A stretch of DNA of 64,000 nucleotides from Bradyrhizobium sp. LHD-71. Its GTDB lineage: Bacteria; Pseudomonadota; Alphaproteobacteria; Rhizobiales; Xanthobacteraceae. Below are positions 43,255 through 54,996 of the stretch, one piece after another. The stretch lies in assembly GCF_031157255.1 (NCBI RefSeq), contig NZ_JAVIFX010000009.1, positions 176,972-240,971 of the forward strand. The letters are read 5' to 3'. The position numbers and the translations under genes were made by a program. The notes beneath the pieces are model-generated. The model searched no databases. It had not been told where the DNA came from and saw nothing but the letters and a program-made list of their open reading frames with translations. Every line of letters begins with the position of its first letter. Position 1 is the first letter of the stretch.

Positions 43255-44550
43255 TCAATGCAGCTTGCTGCCGGCAGTTTCCTTCAGCCTCAGGATGACA
43301 AGCAGTGAGACAATCGCCGCCGGAACCAGGTAGAGATAGGTCGGAGACACTGGCGATCCGGTCTCGCGAATGAGCCAGGTGGCGATGAAGGGGGCGAAGC
43401 CGCCGAACACGGCGACCGCCAGCGTGTAGCCCACCGACATCCATGTCGAGCGCAGGTGCGTGGGGAAGATTTCCGAGATCGCAGCCGGGCCGGGACCCGA
43501 ATAGAGTGCCAGCAGGACGCCAAAGAGGATCTGGATCGGTAGGACCAGGGCAAAGCCGCCGCCCTGCGCCATCAACGAGAAGAGCGGCCAGGCCAGGATG
43601 CCGATGCCGAGCGCGCTGGCCATGAGCAGCGGGCGGCGGCCGACACGGTCGGACAGCGCGCCCCAGACCGGAATGGCGATGACCATCGCGACGAGGCCGA
43701 TCGTGTTCGACCACAGCGCCTCGGACGGAGTCAGCCCGGCGAAGCGTTGGGTGAAACTCGGCATCCAGGCAAGAAGCGTGTAGTAGGCGACGGTCCAGAA
43801 GATGGTGAAGCCGAAGGCGAGGGCGCCGAGTGGAAAGCCCGACACGACGGGAGCATCAGCGGCCGCCTCGCGGCTCGCTTCGTAGGAGGGGGTCTCATCG
43901 ACATTCCAGCGCATGTAGACGCCGACGATGAGAAGGACGGCGCCGAGCAGGAACGGGACGCGCCAGCCCCACTCCAGCATGGCGGCATCGCTGAACAACG
44001 AGGTCAGGACCGCGGCCGTCGCCGAGCCGAGCAGCGAGCCGCCGGCGGTCGAGACCTGCTGGAAGGAGCCGAACAGGCCGCGGCGCGCGGGCGGCGCCCA
44101 TTCGACGATGAAGGCGGTGGAGGTGCCCCATTCGCCGCCGGCGGCGATGCCCTGAATGATGCGCAGGAGGACCAGCAGGATTGGCGCCCAGATGCCGATG
44201 GAATCGTAGGACGGCAGAACGCCGATGCCGACGGTGCCGAAAGCCATCATGAAGATGGTGAGGACGAGGGCGGCTTTGCGGCCGCGCGTGTCGCCGAGGC
44301 GGCCGATGACGATGCCTCCAAGGGGGCGGGCGAGGAAGCCGACGCCGTAGGCGGCGAAAGCGGCAAGCAGCGAGGCGGTCGCATCGGTGTTGGGGAAGAA
44401 CTTCGCGGCGATCAGGGTCGCAAGATAAGCGTAGACGCCGAAGTCGTACCACTCCAGCAGGTTGCCGATCGACGCGGCCCAGATCGCCTTGCGCGATTTG
44501 TCCGAGAACGCGGCATCAGCCTGTGGGAGCACCGTGCTTGCAGAGCTCAT
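43255..44550 (-). CDS. MHS-family (metabolite:H+ symporter) MFS transporter
   Basis: A 431-aa twelve-helix transporter. The N-terminal SIGNLLEWYDFGVYAYL is the MHS hallmark, and GRLGDTRGRK is the MFS loop 2-3 motif; LRIIQGIAAGGEWGTS follows. MHS members take up carboxylates (alpha-ketoglutarate, citrate, shikimate) or betaines with protons. It is the first gene of the transporter-SDR-deacetylase-SDR operon and very likely imports the substrate. Confidence 0.93.
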   Translation of the reverse strand: MSSASTVLPQADAAFSDKSRKAIWAASIGNLLEWYDFGVYAYLATLIAAKFFPNTDATASLLAAFAAYGVGFLARPLGGIVIGRLGDTRGRKAALVLTIFMMAFGTVGIGVLPSYDSIGIWAPILLVLLRIIQGIAAGGEWGTSTAFIVEWAPPARRGLFGSFQQVSTAGGSLLGSATAAVLTSLFSDAAMLEWGWRVPFLLGAVLLIVGVYMRWNVDETPSYEASREAAADAPVVSGFPLGALAFGFTIFWTVAYYTLLAWMPSFTQRFAGLTPSEALWSNTIGLVAMVIAIPVWGALSDRVGRRPLLMASALGIGILAWPLFSLMAQGGGFALVLPIQILFGVLLALYSGPGPAAISEIFPTHLRSTWMSVGYTLAVAVFGGFAPFIATWLIRETGSPVSPTYLYLVPAAIVSLLVILRLKETAGSKLH

Positions 44551-44733
44551 TGCTATCCTCCCCCAAACATCACTATGCGATATTCTACAGCGTTTCGTAA
44601 TTTTCCTTAACCCATCGAGACGTCGATGCAGCTGACTTCCCGATCTCGGGAGGATCCTGTCACGCTTCGATAGTTGGGCGTCTTCGATAGTTGCCGTTTC
44701 GATCAGTGTTTCGCTGACCAGTCGAGCAGCTAC

Positions 44734-44757
44734 TAGAGCATGATGAAACTAGGTTTG
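44734..44757 (+). repeat. Short interspersed element, TAGAGCATGATG type
   Basis: TAGAGCATGATGA followed by AACTAGGTTTG, similar to the element at 26175. The shared core is 13 bases. Function unknown. Confidence 0.4.
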
Positions 44758-44986
44758 TAACGTCGCCACACACATTCGGCGTTGTCCCCGCGAAGGCGCC
44801 TTTTTTTGGTGCAGCGGCGTTGGCGCAAATCGATTGAGACGCAAGATCGCTGCGAGCGAAATGATCGCCAGAGCGCGCCGCTGTGCCTACAAATATCCGT
44901 TAAGCGACGAACGAGAGCGTAGCGCTGGCTCCCGCAGTGAACTCGGGTCGGCATTGACGGCTGCAACTCGCGACTGACTGCACGCG

Positions 44987-45017
44987 GCGAGGGTCGGGCG
45001 AGCAGCCCGCCCCTCGC
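44987..45017 (-). terminator. Strong hairpin just after the coiled-coil gene
   Basis: GCGAGGG-T-CGGGC pairs with GCCCG-C-CCCTCGC across a five-base loop: 12 base pairs with one mismatch, starting 13 bases past the stop codon. There is no U-run on the minus-strand side, so it may act as an RNA stabiliser or Rho-assisted terminator. Confidence 0.5.
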
Positions 45018-45029
45018 GTGAGCACCAGC

Positions 45030-48000
45030 TTAGCCCAGCCGGCCCGACGCGTGGGCGAGCAGGGTGTAGACAAGGCCGGTCTCGGATTCGAGATAGCTAG
45101 CGAGCGCCGTGGAGCCGCGCGGATCGCGCGCGACGTCGTCGAGCAGCCGCTCGAATTCCGTGATGTAGCGGTCGACGGTCTGCTTGAAGTTGCGGTCACT
45201 GCGGTACTTGCGGCTGATCTCGTCGAAAGTCTTCTGGCCCGCCGGCGTGTAGAGTCGCTTGGAGAAGGCCTTCCGCTCGCCCCGTTGATAGCGCTGCCAC
45301 ATGTCGGCCGCGATCTCGCGGTCGAGCAGACGACTGATGTCGAGCGACAGTGATTCGAGCGAATTGTCCGCCGCCTGCCTGCTTGGTGGCGGCGGACGCC
45401 GCTGATCGTCGTCATTGTCCACGCGGTTCAGCAGATCCGACAACCAGCCGTCGCGGCCAGCCTCCGTTCCGCCCGGGCTCACCGGCGGCGCTTCGGTGCG
45501 GCGCGTGACCGGCCCACCGAGGTCCGGCGGCGGAAGAGCGGAGGCGCTGCTGCCGTTGTCGCGGCCGCGCGGTGCCGCGCCGACCGCTGCCAGCACCGGC
45601 TCTTCCTCGCGATGGGTTGCGCGCGGGGTCGAGGCCACGTCGAGGCCGCGGCCGTGCCGGGCGACGATGCGGTTGAGCTCCGCCAGCGCCTCGATCTGGT
45701 CGACGATGACCTTGCGCATCTGCGCGGTGCTCTCGGCTGCTTCCTGAGGCATCTCCAGTACACCGCGGCGGAGCTCGACGCGGGTTGCTTCGAGCTCGAG
45801 CTGCATCTGCTCACGCGCGGTGCCGAGCTCGTTTTGCATCTCGGAGGCCATCTGGCGCATGTTCTGCACGATCGAAGCAAAGCGCTCGCCGGCCTGGCTG
45901 AACATGGCGTCAGCCTCCTGCATGCCCTGCTGATAGACCTGCTGCATGGCGTCGGACGTGATCCGGCGCTCTTCCTCGGCGATGTTGCGGACGTTTTCGA
46001 ACTGCTGACTGATCGCGTTCGAACCGGTGCTGGCGGTTTCGGCCACCACGCGCGCGATTTCGCGTGCGCGGGTTTCGGCCGCCTGCATCGATTCCTCCAG
46101 CAGGGTATTGAAGCGCGTCAGCCGCTGGTCGAGATCGTCGGTGCGCTGTTCGATCATCGTTGCCAGGCCCTCCAGCATCGACTTGCGCGCCTCGACCGTC
46201 TCGCTGGTGCGGCCATTGCTCGCTTCGATGGCCATTGCCGCTTCGGCAAGGGTTCTTCCATGCAGTTCGAATTGTCCGGACAGCGCCTGCAGCCCTTCGA
46301 GGGCGTCGGACGTCTTGTTGTTGAACATTCGGATCTGCTCGTCCAACGACTTGGTCGTGGTGCCGGTGCGGGACGAGACGTCGTTCATGGTGGAGACGAA
46401 TTCCGCCACCCGCGACACCAGCGCCTGCTCGAGCGAGTTCAAGTTCGCATGTGCTCCCGTCAGCACTTCCTGAAGCAGGATGTTGCCTTCGCGCAGCCGC
46501 TCGAACAGGGCGACCGTATCGGTGCGGAGCATCTTGCTCGTTTCCTGCATCTCGGTCACCGCGGCGACCGACACCTGCCGCGATTGATCGATGGCGTTGC
46601 GGGTCGTCAGCTCGATGTCCTTCAGCGACTTGTTGATCGCACCGGTCGCAACTTCGGTCGCGGTGTTGATCATTCGGGCGATGTCGGCCGAGTTCGTGGT
46701 CATCGACTGCGCGAAGATGAAGCCCTTGCCTTCGATCGCCTTAAGCGCGTCGTCGGTGGTGCGGCCAATATCCGCAGTGAGCTGGCTGCCCTTGCTGCTG
46801 ATCGCCTCGACCAGAGGACCACGCTTGTCGTCGAGCATATGCGACAGTGTCTCGGTGTGGCCCTGCATGACGCCGACGATCTCTTCGGCCTTGCCGGAAA
46901 GCGTCATACCGAGCACCTGCGCCGAGGCGGACACGCTGCGCTCGGCTTCCGCCGTCACCGCCTTGATCTGGGCGCTGACTTCGTTCGAGGTTGTAACCAG
47001 GGTGCCCCGTGAGGAGTTGGCGCCGGCCTGCAGCGTCTCCACCGCCGTCACGGCCACGAGCGCAAGCGCGCTTTCGAGCTCTGACGCGGCCGAGCGCAAT
47101 TGGTCGCCCGCGGTCGCCGCATTGGCGACCATGGCGGCGTTGGCGTCGACGATGCTGTTGCGCAACCGATCGGAGGTGCTGGTTGCCAGCAGTGAGAGCG
47201 ACTGCTCGATCTCGCCCGATGCCGAGCGAAGCTGCGTGGCGAGGCCGTCCGACGAGGACGTAAAGGCGATCGTCGCATCCGTCGTGCTCGCGCGGATGGT
47301 ATCGGTGGTGGTGACAGCGACCGTTGCGATCGCGCGCTCGGCATCGGCGGCGGCGGTCTTCAGCCGCTCGGCGATGTCGTCTGTGGAGGAGAGGAGGGTG
47401 ACCTTCGCATCCGTCGTGCTCGCGCGGATGGTATCGGTGGTGGTGACAGCGACCGTCGTGATCGCGCGTTCGGCATCGGCGGCGGCGGTCTTCAGCCGCT
47501 CGGCGATGTCGTCCGTGGAGGAGAGGAGGCTGACTTTAGCATCCGTCGCGCTCGCGCGGATCGAGTCGGTGGTGGTGACGGCGACCGTCGCGATCATGCG
47601 TTCGGCCTCGGCGCTCGCCGCCTTGAGCCGCTCGGCGACGTCGTCGGAGGAGGTGACAAGGGCGACCTTGGCATCCGTCGCGCTGATGCGGATCTGGTCG
47701 CTGGTCGTGACGGCGGCGGTCGTGATCGCCCGTTCCGCGTCCGCAGCCGTGGTCTTCAGCTGGGTCGCGATGCCGTCCGACGTCTTGAACAGCAAGGTCT
47801 GAACCTCGCCGGCACTCGTCTTGAGCTGGTCGTTCGTCGTTTGTGCAACGGCCGCAACCGCGTGCTGGATGTCGTAAGAAGCTGATTTCAGCTGTGCGAC
47901 GACATTATCCGACGTGCTGACGAGCGCCGTTTGTGTGTCGTGGGCGCTGACCTTGATCGCCTCGCTGGTGTTGGCCGAAAGGGCCGTCAGCACGCGCTCG

Positions 48001-50708
48001 ACCTCCGTTGAGTTGGTCTTCAGCTGGTTGGTCACGTTGTCGGATGCTGTGATCAGCGCCACTTGCGCGTCGCGCGCATGGGTTTCGATCTTCTCGGCGG
48101 TGGAAGAGGCAAGTCCGATCAGCACGCGTTCGACCTCGCCTGTGGTCGAACGGATGCTTTGCGTGGCTCCGTCCGAAGCGTTGACGATCGTGAGCTGGGC
48201 GTCGCGTGCGTTCGTCTGCAGCGATTCTCCGGTGGTCGCGGCAAGCGAAGTCAGTGCACGCTCGATATCGGCGGCGGTGGTCATCAACTGAGTGCCGACG
48301 TCGGCCGAGACCGAGCCGAGGGTTGCCTGGGTCGCACGTGCCGTCGCCTGAATCTGCTCGCTGGTATTCGTCATCAGCGCGCTGAGCGACCGCTCCGCAT
48401 CGTCGGTGCGAGCCCTGATCGCGTGCGACAGCTCGTCGGCGCGCGAGACCAGCACGTCGCTCGCGTGCCGTCCCGAGGACTCGATACGGTTGGTCATGAT
48501 CTCGACGCGGGTGCCGAGCAGTTCCTCGAGCTGGTCGACACGGATTTCGATGTCCTTGGCGACCGAGCCGGCGCGGCTTTCGATGCCCTCGTGGATATTC
48601 TGGAAGCGTGCAGCGACGGTCTCGGCGAGATAGTGGCTGCGGCCGTCGATATTGTCGGTAACCTGGGCGAGGCGGTTGTCTATCGTCTCGGTGACGCCGG
48701 CGATACGGGTGTCCAGCGCTGCGATGACTTCGGCGCTGCCCTGGTTCATTGACGCGGTAAAGCTGGAGAGACGCGTGGCAATCGCGTCGTTGATCGACTG
48801 CGTGCGGGAGTCGAACGCATTCTGGAACAGACTCAGATGTGAGCTGACGGTATCGTCCATCGACCTGATACGAGTGTCGAGCGTGGCGTCGAGCGTCGCC
48901 ACCCGGTTGTCGAGCGAGGCGTCGATCCTGGCTATCCGATCATCGACCTGCTCCCCGAAGAGGGACAGATGCCTGTCGAAAGACGCATTCAACTCAGCCG
49001 TGTTCGACGTCACGCGCGTATCGAACGTATCGACATAGTTCTTCAGGCTGTCGGTAATGTCCTGCGTGCGTTGTCCGAGCCGGTCGACGATTTCTCCGCC
49101 AAACGTCTTCACGGTGCGATCGAACTCGGCGATGTGACGGGTGATCAGTGCGCCGAGTGTGCCGCTGTCGCGGGAAAACTTCTCGGCGAGCTCCGCGCCA
49201 TGGTTCTTCATCAGGTCGTCGAATGCGCCGATCCGGTTCGCCAGGCTGTCGTTGACGTGATCGGCCTCGTTGACGACTTTCGCGACCAGCGAGTTGATGC
49301 TCACGTCGAGCGCTTCGCTTGCCTTGTCGCCGCACGCCAGCATCTGCTCGGCGAGCCTGTTGCCGGCATCGTCGATGCGGCCGGCGAGGTCGGTCGAGCG
49401 CAGATCGAGCTCGAGGAGCAGCGATTCGCCTGTGGTCTTCAGCGCGTCGTGCACTTGCTCGGTGCGCTCGGTGATGCCGTCGACGATCGCGTCGGCTTTC
49501 TTCTGGAACTCTGCGGTGATGCGGTCGAGCCGCTCGTCCATCATGTCGTGGATACGATCGGACAGGTCGACGAAGTCGTCGTGCACGTGACCGGTCTTGA
49601 AGTTCAGGCTTGCCGTCAGCCGTTCGCTCGCCTCCAGCACGGCGCGCGTGGTCTCGGCGCTCGCTTCCTCCAGGCGGTCGAGCAGGTCGCCGCCGCGCTC
49701 GCCGAGCGCGAGGATCATGCTATCGCCAGCGTTGCCGAGTGCACGGGTGATGTGCTCGCCGCGATCTTGCAGGCCGGTGGTGATGCTCTTGGCTACCTCG
49801 TCGACGCGTGAGGCGATCTGGTCGCTGATCACTGCCACGTCCTGGCGGAGATCGATCTGCACGCCCGAAATCGCATTGCGAACCTGCTCGGCCTGGCCGA
49901 CGAGATTGTCGCGCTGGTGGGCGATGTCCTGCAACAGCGCGCGGATGCGCACTTCATTGTCGCTGTAGGCGCGCTCGAGCGCTGCGACTTCGTTGGAGAC
50001 GAGCGCTTCAAGTTCGCCGGCGCGCGCAATCGCGCGCTCGACCCCGTCGCCCATCGCGGCGACTTCGCGGCGGATGGCTTGGCCGACCGTAACCATCGAT
50101 TCGCGTGCGGAGCCTTCCGGTTCGGAATAGCGAATAGCCATTTGCGCCATCGACTGCGCAATCATGCTCAGTTCCTGGCTGCGCCAGGCCAGGCTGGCGA
50201 GGAAGTAGAACAACAGGATCGGCGCGAACAACAGTGCCGCAAGACCGGCGATCATCAGCACGCCGCCGCCTTGTCCGATCAGCGATTGCAGCGAGGGCAG
50301 GAATGCGAGAATCAACGCGCCGATGCCGGCAAGCCAGAGGCCGGCGAAGATCGTCGCGACCGTATAGGCATTGCGTCGCGGGCGTCCCTTCTGAATCGCC
50401 TGCAGCAGTTGGCCAATGGTCTCGCGATCATCATTGGCAGGGCGGCGCGACGTCTGTGCCGCGTCGAAGTTGGTCAGGTCGAGGTCATCGGTTGCGCTAT
50501 GCTCGAACGGCGGCACGAGACGCTCGCCGGCGAGGGGGCCGACAGGTTCAGTGCGGGGCAGGGCGGCACGCTCGTCGCGGTCATGTTCCTTATTGTCGCG
50601 GTTAAGACCAAGACGGGATTCCGGTGCGTCAGCGATGTTCAGTGCTTCCTGGATAGCCGACAGCGCGACTTCGGTGGGATCTTTGACCTTTTTGGGATTG
50701 TTCGCCAT
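45030..50708 (-). CDS. GPR/RgsE-like giant coiled-coil membrane protein (polar growth ring)
   Basis: An 1892-aa protein. Residues 1-110 are a charged cytoplasmic head; two membrane helices follow (about 114-138 and 148-174). The rest is almost all apolipoprotein-like amphipathic helix built on 11-residue units, with a proline-rich linker near 1690-1760 and a conserved C-terminal domain of about 115 residues (SLDISRLLDREIAADMW, then YTPAGQKTFDEISRKY). This layout matches Growth Pole Ring protein of Agrobacterium (about 2100 aa) and RgsE of Sinorhizobium, needed for polar cell-wall growth. Residues about 970-1150 hold near-identical 44-residue tandem repeats. A CtrA-type box lies 181 bases upstream. 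The family call is from architecture and is fairly confident. Confidence 0.82.
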   Translation of the reverse strand: MANNPKKVKDPTEVALSAIQEALNIADAPESRLGLNRDNKEHDRDERAALPRTEPVGPLAGERLVPPFEHSATDDLDLTNFDAAQTSRRPANDDRETIGQLLQAIQKGRPRRNAYTVATIFAGLWLAGIGALILAFLPSLQSLIGQGGGVLMIAGLAALLFAPILLFYFLASLAWRSQELSMIAQSMAQMAIRYSEPEGSARESMVTVGQAIRREVAAMGDGVERAIARAGELEALVSNEVAALERAYSDNEVRIRALLQDIAHQRDNLVGQAEQVRNAISGVQIDLRQDVAVISDQIASRVDEVAKSITTGLQDRGEHITRALGNAGDSMILALGERGGDLLDRLEEASAETTRAVLEASERLTASLNFKTGHVHDDFVDLSDRIHDMMDERLDRITAEFQKKADAIVDGITERTEQVHDALKTTGESLLLELDLRSTDLAGRIDDAGNRLAEQMLACGDKASEALDVSINSLVAKVVNEADHVNDSLANRIGAFDDLMKNHGAELAEKFSRDSGTLGALITRHIAEFDRTVKTFGGEIVDRLGQRTQDITDSLKNYVDTFDTRVTSNTAELNASFDRHLSLFGEQVDDRIARIDASLDNRVATLDATLDTRIRSMDDTVSSHLSLFQNAFDSRTQSINDAIATRLSSFTASMNQGSAEVIAALDTRIAGVTETIDNRLAQVTDNIDGRSHYLAETVAARFQNIHEGIESRAGSVAKDIEIRVDQLEELLGTRVEIMTNRIESSGRHASDVLVSRADELSHAIRARTDDAERSLSALMTNTSEQIQATARATQATLGSVSADVGTQLMTTAADIERALTSLAATTGESLQTNARDAQLTIVNASDGATQSIRSTTGEVERVLIGLASSTAEKIETHARDAQVALITASDNVTNQLKTNSTEVERVLTALSANTSEAIKVSAHDTQTALVSTSDNVVAQLKSASYDIQHAVAAVAQTTNDQLKTSAGEVQTLLFKTSDGIATQLKTTAADAERAITTAAVTTSDQIRISATDAKVALVTSSDDVAERLKAASAEAERMIATVAVTTTDSIRASATDAKVSLLSSTDDIAERLKTAAADAERAITTVAVTTTDTIRASTTDAKVTLLSSTDDIAERLKTAAADAERAIATVAVTTTDTIRASTTDATIAFTSSSDGLATQLRSASGEIEQSLSLLATSTSDRLRNSIVDANAAMVANAATAGDQLRSAASELESALALVAVTAVETLQAGANSSRGTLVTTSNEVSAQIKAVTAEAERSVSASAQVLGMTLSGKAEEIVGVMQGHTETLSHMLDDKRGPLVEAISSKGSQLTADIGRTTDDALKAIEGKGFIFAQSMTTNSADIARMINTATEVATGAINKSLKDIELTTRNAIDQSRQVSVAAVTEMQETSKMLRTDTVALFERLREGNILLQEVLTGAHANLNSLEQALVSRVAEFVSTMNDVSSRTGTTTKSLDEQIRMFNNKTSDALEGLQALSGQFELHGRTLAEAAMAIEASNGRTSETVEARKSMLEGLATMIEQRTDDLDQRLTRFNTLLEESMQAAETRAREIARVVAETASTGSNAISQQFENVRNIAEEERRITSDAMQQVYQQGMQEADAMFSQAGERFASIVQNMRQMASEMQNELGTAREQMQLELEATRVELRRGVLEMPQEAAESTAQMRKVIVDQIEALAELNRIVARHGRGLDVASTPRATHREEEPVLAAVGAAPRGRDNGSSASALPPPDLGGPVTRRTEAPPVSPGGTEAGRDGWLSDLLNRVDNDDDQRRPPPPSRQAADNSLESLSLDISRLLDREIAADMWQRYQRGERKAFSKRLYTPAGQKTFDEISRKYRSDRNFKQTVDRYITEFERLLDDVARDPRGSTALASYLESETGLVYTLLAHASGRLG
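47275..47802 (-). repeat. 132-bp tandem repeat inside the coiled-coil gene
   Basis: Units starting at 47275, 47407, 47539 and 47671 repeat every 132 bases (44 codons, four 11-residue helical units). The first two differ at only about eight positions by eye; the later two are more divergent, and weaker copies continue to both sides. Near-identity at silent sites implies recent expansion or gene conversion. Confidence 0.85.
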
Positions 50709-51065
50709 GTCCCTACGCCCTCATTTACTATGGGGAAGGCAATTGCGACGCCGCGGCGGCGATATTGCGCGCAAGTTGCACGTCCGTGACGGCCAGCCGG
50801 CCGCCGGGCCGCTCCCCCGGTTGCGCGACTTGTCCCCTTTTTCCGCAAACATCCTATTGGCTAGTCAGTGCGAATGAAACCGTCACTATTAAGAACATTT
50901 TAATCATCGTTAATTCAACACGGGACAACTCGGTCATTATTGTTCACGATTGGCACAACCTGTGGAGAAACGCGGCACAGCCCCTGTCCAATTGTGGCTC
51001 GTTTGTGGCGCAAGCCCTCAGCTGCGCCAACGTTCCGTTAACCAAAGCCGTGCTTGCTTGGCGGC
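50709..51065. other. Divergent promoter region, coiled-coil gene / Hpt gene
   Basis: A 357-base non-coding gap. The middle (50875-50950) is much more AT-rich than its surroundings and carries the CtrA-type box; a further TTAACC half site is at 51039. No small gene is supported here. Confidence 0.6.
50889..50903. promoter_or_regulatory. CtrA-type box TTAA-N7-TTAA
   Basis: TTAA at 50889-50892 and TTAA at 50900-50903 with exactly seven bases between, the full CtrA consensus of alphaproteobacteria. A third TTAA follows at 50910-50913. The site lies between the divergent coiled-coil (polar growth) and Hpt genes, both plausible cell-cycle targets. Confidence 0.65.
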
Positions 51066-51443
51066 ATGAGTTCACTCCGAAAACCCGCAAACTGGGTGGT
51101 TTCCCCACCGCTGGCTCCGGACGCGCCGGCGATCGATTTCGATCATCTGGCGCGCATGACGCTTGGAGAGCGCGAACTGGAACGTGAGGTCCTGACGCTG
51201 TTCGCGCAGCAGGCGGCCGATCTCCTGGCCAGGCTCGAGAAACTCCCGCGCGAGGGGGCCTCGCTTGCCCACACAATGAAGGGATCCGCGCGCGGTATCG
51301 GTGCGTTCGCGGTGGCGAAGGCTGCGGACGATCTGGAGCATGGGCTCCGGCATGGGCTACCGGTGGCGACCGAAGTTGCAGAGCTTCAGCGCTCGGTCGG
51401 TTGCGCGCTGGCGAGCATCGCCGATCGGCTAGAGGCACTGTGA
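51066..51443 (+). CDS. Histidine phosphotransfer (Hpt) domain protein
   Basis: A 125-aa protein consisting of one Hpt four-helix domain. The phosphoryl-accepting histidine is His69 in ASLAHTMKGSARGIGA, followed by the usual A-D-D-L-E helix. Hpt proteins relay phosphate between response regulators and hybrid kinases. ATG 51066 is preferred to a TTG at 51054. No kinase or regulator is adjacent, so its partners are unknown. The CtrA-type box upstream would place it in the cell-cycle network. Confidence 0.88.
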   Translation: MSSLRKPANWVVSPPLAPDAPAIDFDHLARMTLGERELEREVLTLFAQQAADLLARLEKLPREGASLAHTMKGSARGIGAFAVAKAADDLEHGLRHGLPVATEVAELQRSVGCALASIADRLEAL

Positions 51444-51556
51444 TGATCATACTGCCGCGCGCCGCCGTACCGTCTTCCTTGCATGCATGCGGCTAGCGCC
51501 CCCAGCTTGGAACGGTTATAGACGACCTCTCTCTGTCCCTCCCGCGGCGCGAAATC

Positions 51557-51877
51557 ATGGTCAAAATCAACTTCGTCAATCACAAGGGTGAAACCCAAAC
51601 CGTTGAGGCGGAGGCGGGCTCGACGGTCATGGAGGCTGCGATCCGCAATGCGGTTCCAGGCATCCTTGCCGAGTGCGGGGGCGCATGTGCCTGCGCGACG
51701 TGCCACGTCTATGTCGACGACGGCTGGAAGGAAAAGACCGGCGGTCCGTCGCCAATGGAAGAGGACATGCTCGATTTTGCCTTCGACGTGCGGCCGACTT
51801 CGCGTCTGTCGTGCCAGATCAAGGTCAGCGAGGAACTCGAGGGGCTCACCGTCACTGTGCCGGAACGGCAGGCGTAG
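51557..51877 (+). CDS. [2Fe-2S] ferredoxin, adrenodoxin/FdxD type
   Basis: A 106-aa ferredoxin. Cluster ligands are Cys40, Cys46, Cys49 ([15 protein letters not shown]-x5-C-x2-C) and Cys86 (RLSCQI), the spacing of the vertebrate-type (adrenodoxin, ISC) ferredoxins. It carries single electrons for P450s, Rieske oxygenases or Fe-S assembly. A ferredoxin-NADP reductase gene lies 650 bases downstream on the same strand and is its likely reductase. Confidence 0.94.
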   Translation: MVKINFVNHKGETQTVEAEAGSTVMEAAIRNAVPGILAECGGACACATCHVYVDDGWKEKTGGPSPMEEDMLDFAFDVRPTSRLSCQIKVSEELEGLTVTVPERQA

Positions 51878-51906
51878 CGTCTGCGCAGCCCCCGGATTCG
51901 CGTCCT

Positions 51907-52365
51907 TCAAGTCGCAGCAAACATCCAGCGCCGGTAGTTCGACCTGATCTCGTCGGTGATCGGTGCTGGGCGCCGTGTCTTGAGGTCGACCAGCACATTG
52001 ATGGCCTTCGCCGTCGCCGTGCAGCGCCCCTCGAAGAATATCGCCTGCTCGAACACGGCAGAGGTCCGGCCAAGGCTCGCAAGCCCGATGCCGATCTCGA
52101 CAGTTCCCGGCCAGTGCATCTCGTCCAGATAGTCGATGGTGATCTGGGCGAGCGTCCAGATCAGCCCGTCGGGCATCAAGTTGCGCGTCGGATCGCGAAA
52201 AAGCGTCACCCGAGCCGCTTCGAAGAACGTGGAAAAGACGGCGTTATTGACGTGATTGTTGGCGTCGAGGTCGCCGAAGCGGATGATCTCGGTGGTCCGG
52301 TGCGGAAAGTCCTCTATTCCCCGAAGTGCGCGCCGCACATGTCTGTCCGATTCAGGTGCATTCAC
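51907..52365 (-). CDS. Hotdog-fold acyl-CoA thioesterase (4-hydroxybenzoyl-CoA thioesterase-like)
   Basis: A 152-aa single hotdog domain. The active-site block FGDLDANNHVNNAVFSTFFEAAR has the aspartate and N-H-V-N-N of the YbgC/4HBT branch. It hydrolyses an acyl-CoA; chain preference cannot be read. GTG 52365 has GGTGGAG about nine bases upstream; the frame stays open to 52434. It is on the opposite strand between the ferredoxin and its reductase, which makes a functional link to them unlikely. Confidence 0.85.
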   Translation of the reverse strand: MNAPESDRHVRRALRGIEDFPHRTTEIIRFGDLDANNHVNNAVFSTFFEAARVTLFRDPTRNLMPDGLIWTLAQITIDYLDEMHWPGTVEIGIGLASLGRTSAVFEQAIFFEGRCTATAKAINVLVDLKTRRPAPITDEIRSNYRRWMFAAT

Positions 52366-52520
52366 GATATTGGTCTCCACCCCGTTGGCCTTACAGGCAA
52401 ATTCGCCTCCGTGACAAGGCGTTCGGGCAAGCAAATATGAGCAACTTAGCCCTTTCCCCGCGCCGCTTGCTTGGTTACACCAACCCGCCGTCCGGGTGTT
52501 CCGGTCCGCACCATCTTTGA

Positions 52521-54790
<2,270 letters not shown>

Positions 54791-54950
54791 GGTTCATCAC
54801 CCTCGATCATGAGACGACCGTCACAACGCCGAGGAGATTAAACGTGTCGGTAGCGGATGCGTCGTCTGGCGATATCGAAGCTATCGCATCGCTCCGCAGC
54901 TGGCGAGCATGAAGCGCCAAATGGCCGAGCCGTGACGTTGACGCAAAAAG

Positions 54951-54976
54951 AAAGGGCCGGATCGCTCCGGCCCTTT
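54951..54976. terminator. Rho-independent terminator, probably bidirectional
   Basis: An 11-base-pair perfect stem (AAAGGGCCGGA with TCCGGCCCTTT) around a TCGC loop, with an A-run on the left side and a T on the right. It lies 20 bases past the stop of the outer-membrane protein gene on the minus strand. Confidence 0.9.
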
Positions 54977-54996
54977 TGATGTCACTGCAGCTAATT

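Larger units (their letters stand above)
44551..45029. other. Intergenic region between the MHS operon and the giant coiled-coil gene
   Basis: No gene is seen here. It holds the upstream region of the MHS operon near 44560-44620, the TAGAGCATGATG-type element at 44734, and the hairpin at 44987 that follows the coiled-coil gene. A minus-strand 77-codon frame (44733-44966) has no recognisable features. Confidence 0.6.

Noticed and set aside
45612..47802. Long plus-strand frames opposite the coiled-coil gene (466 and 403 codons)
   Set aside because: They mirror the repeats of the real gene and contain runs of Arg/Ser/Val typical of antisense frames.
47275..47802. CRISPR-like regular repeat
   Set aside because: The 132-base period is in frame within a coding gene, with no spacers of distinct sequence.
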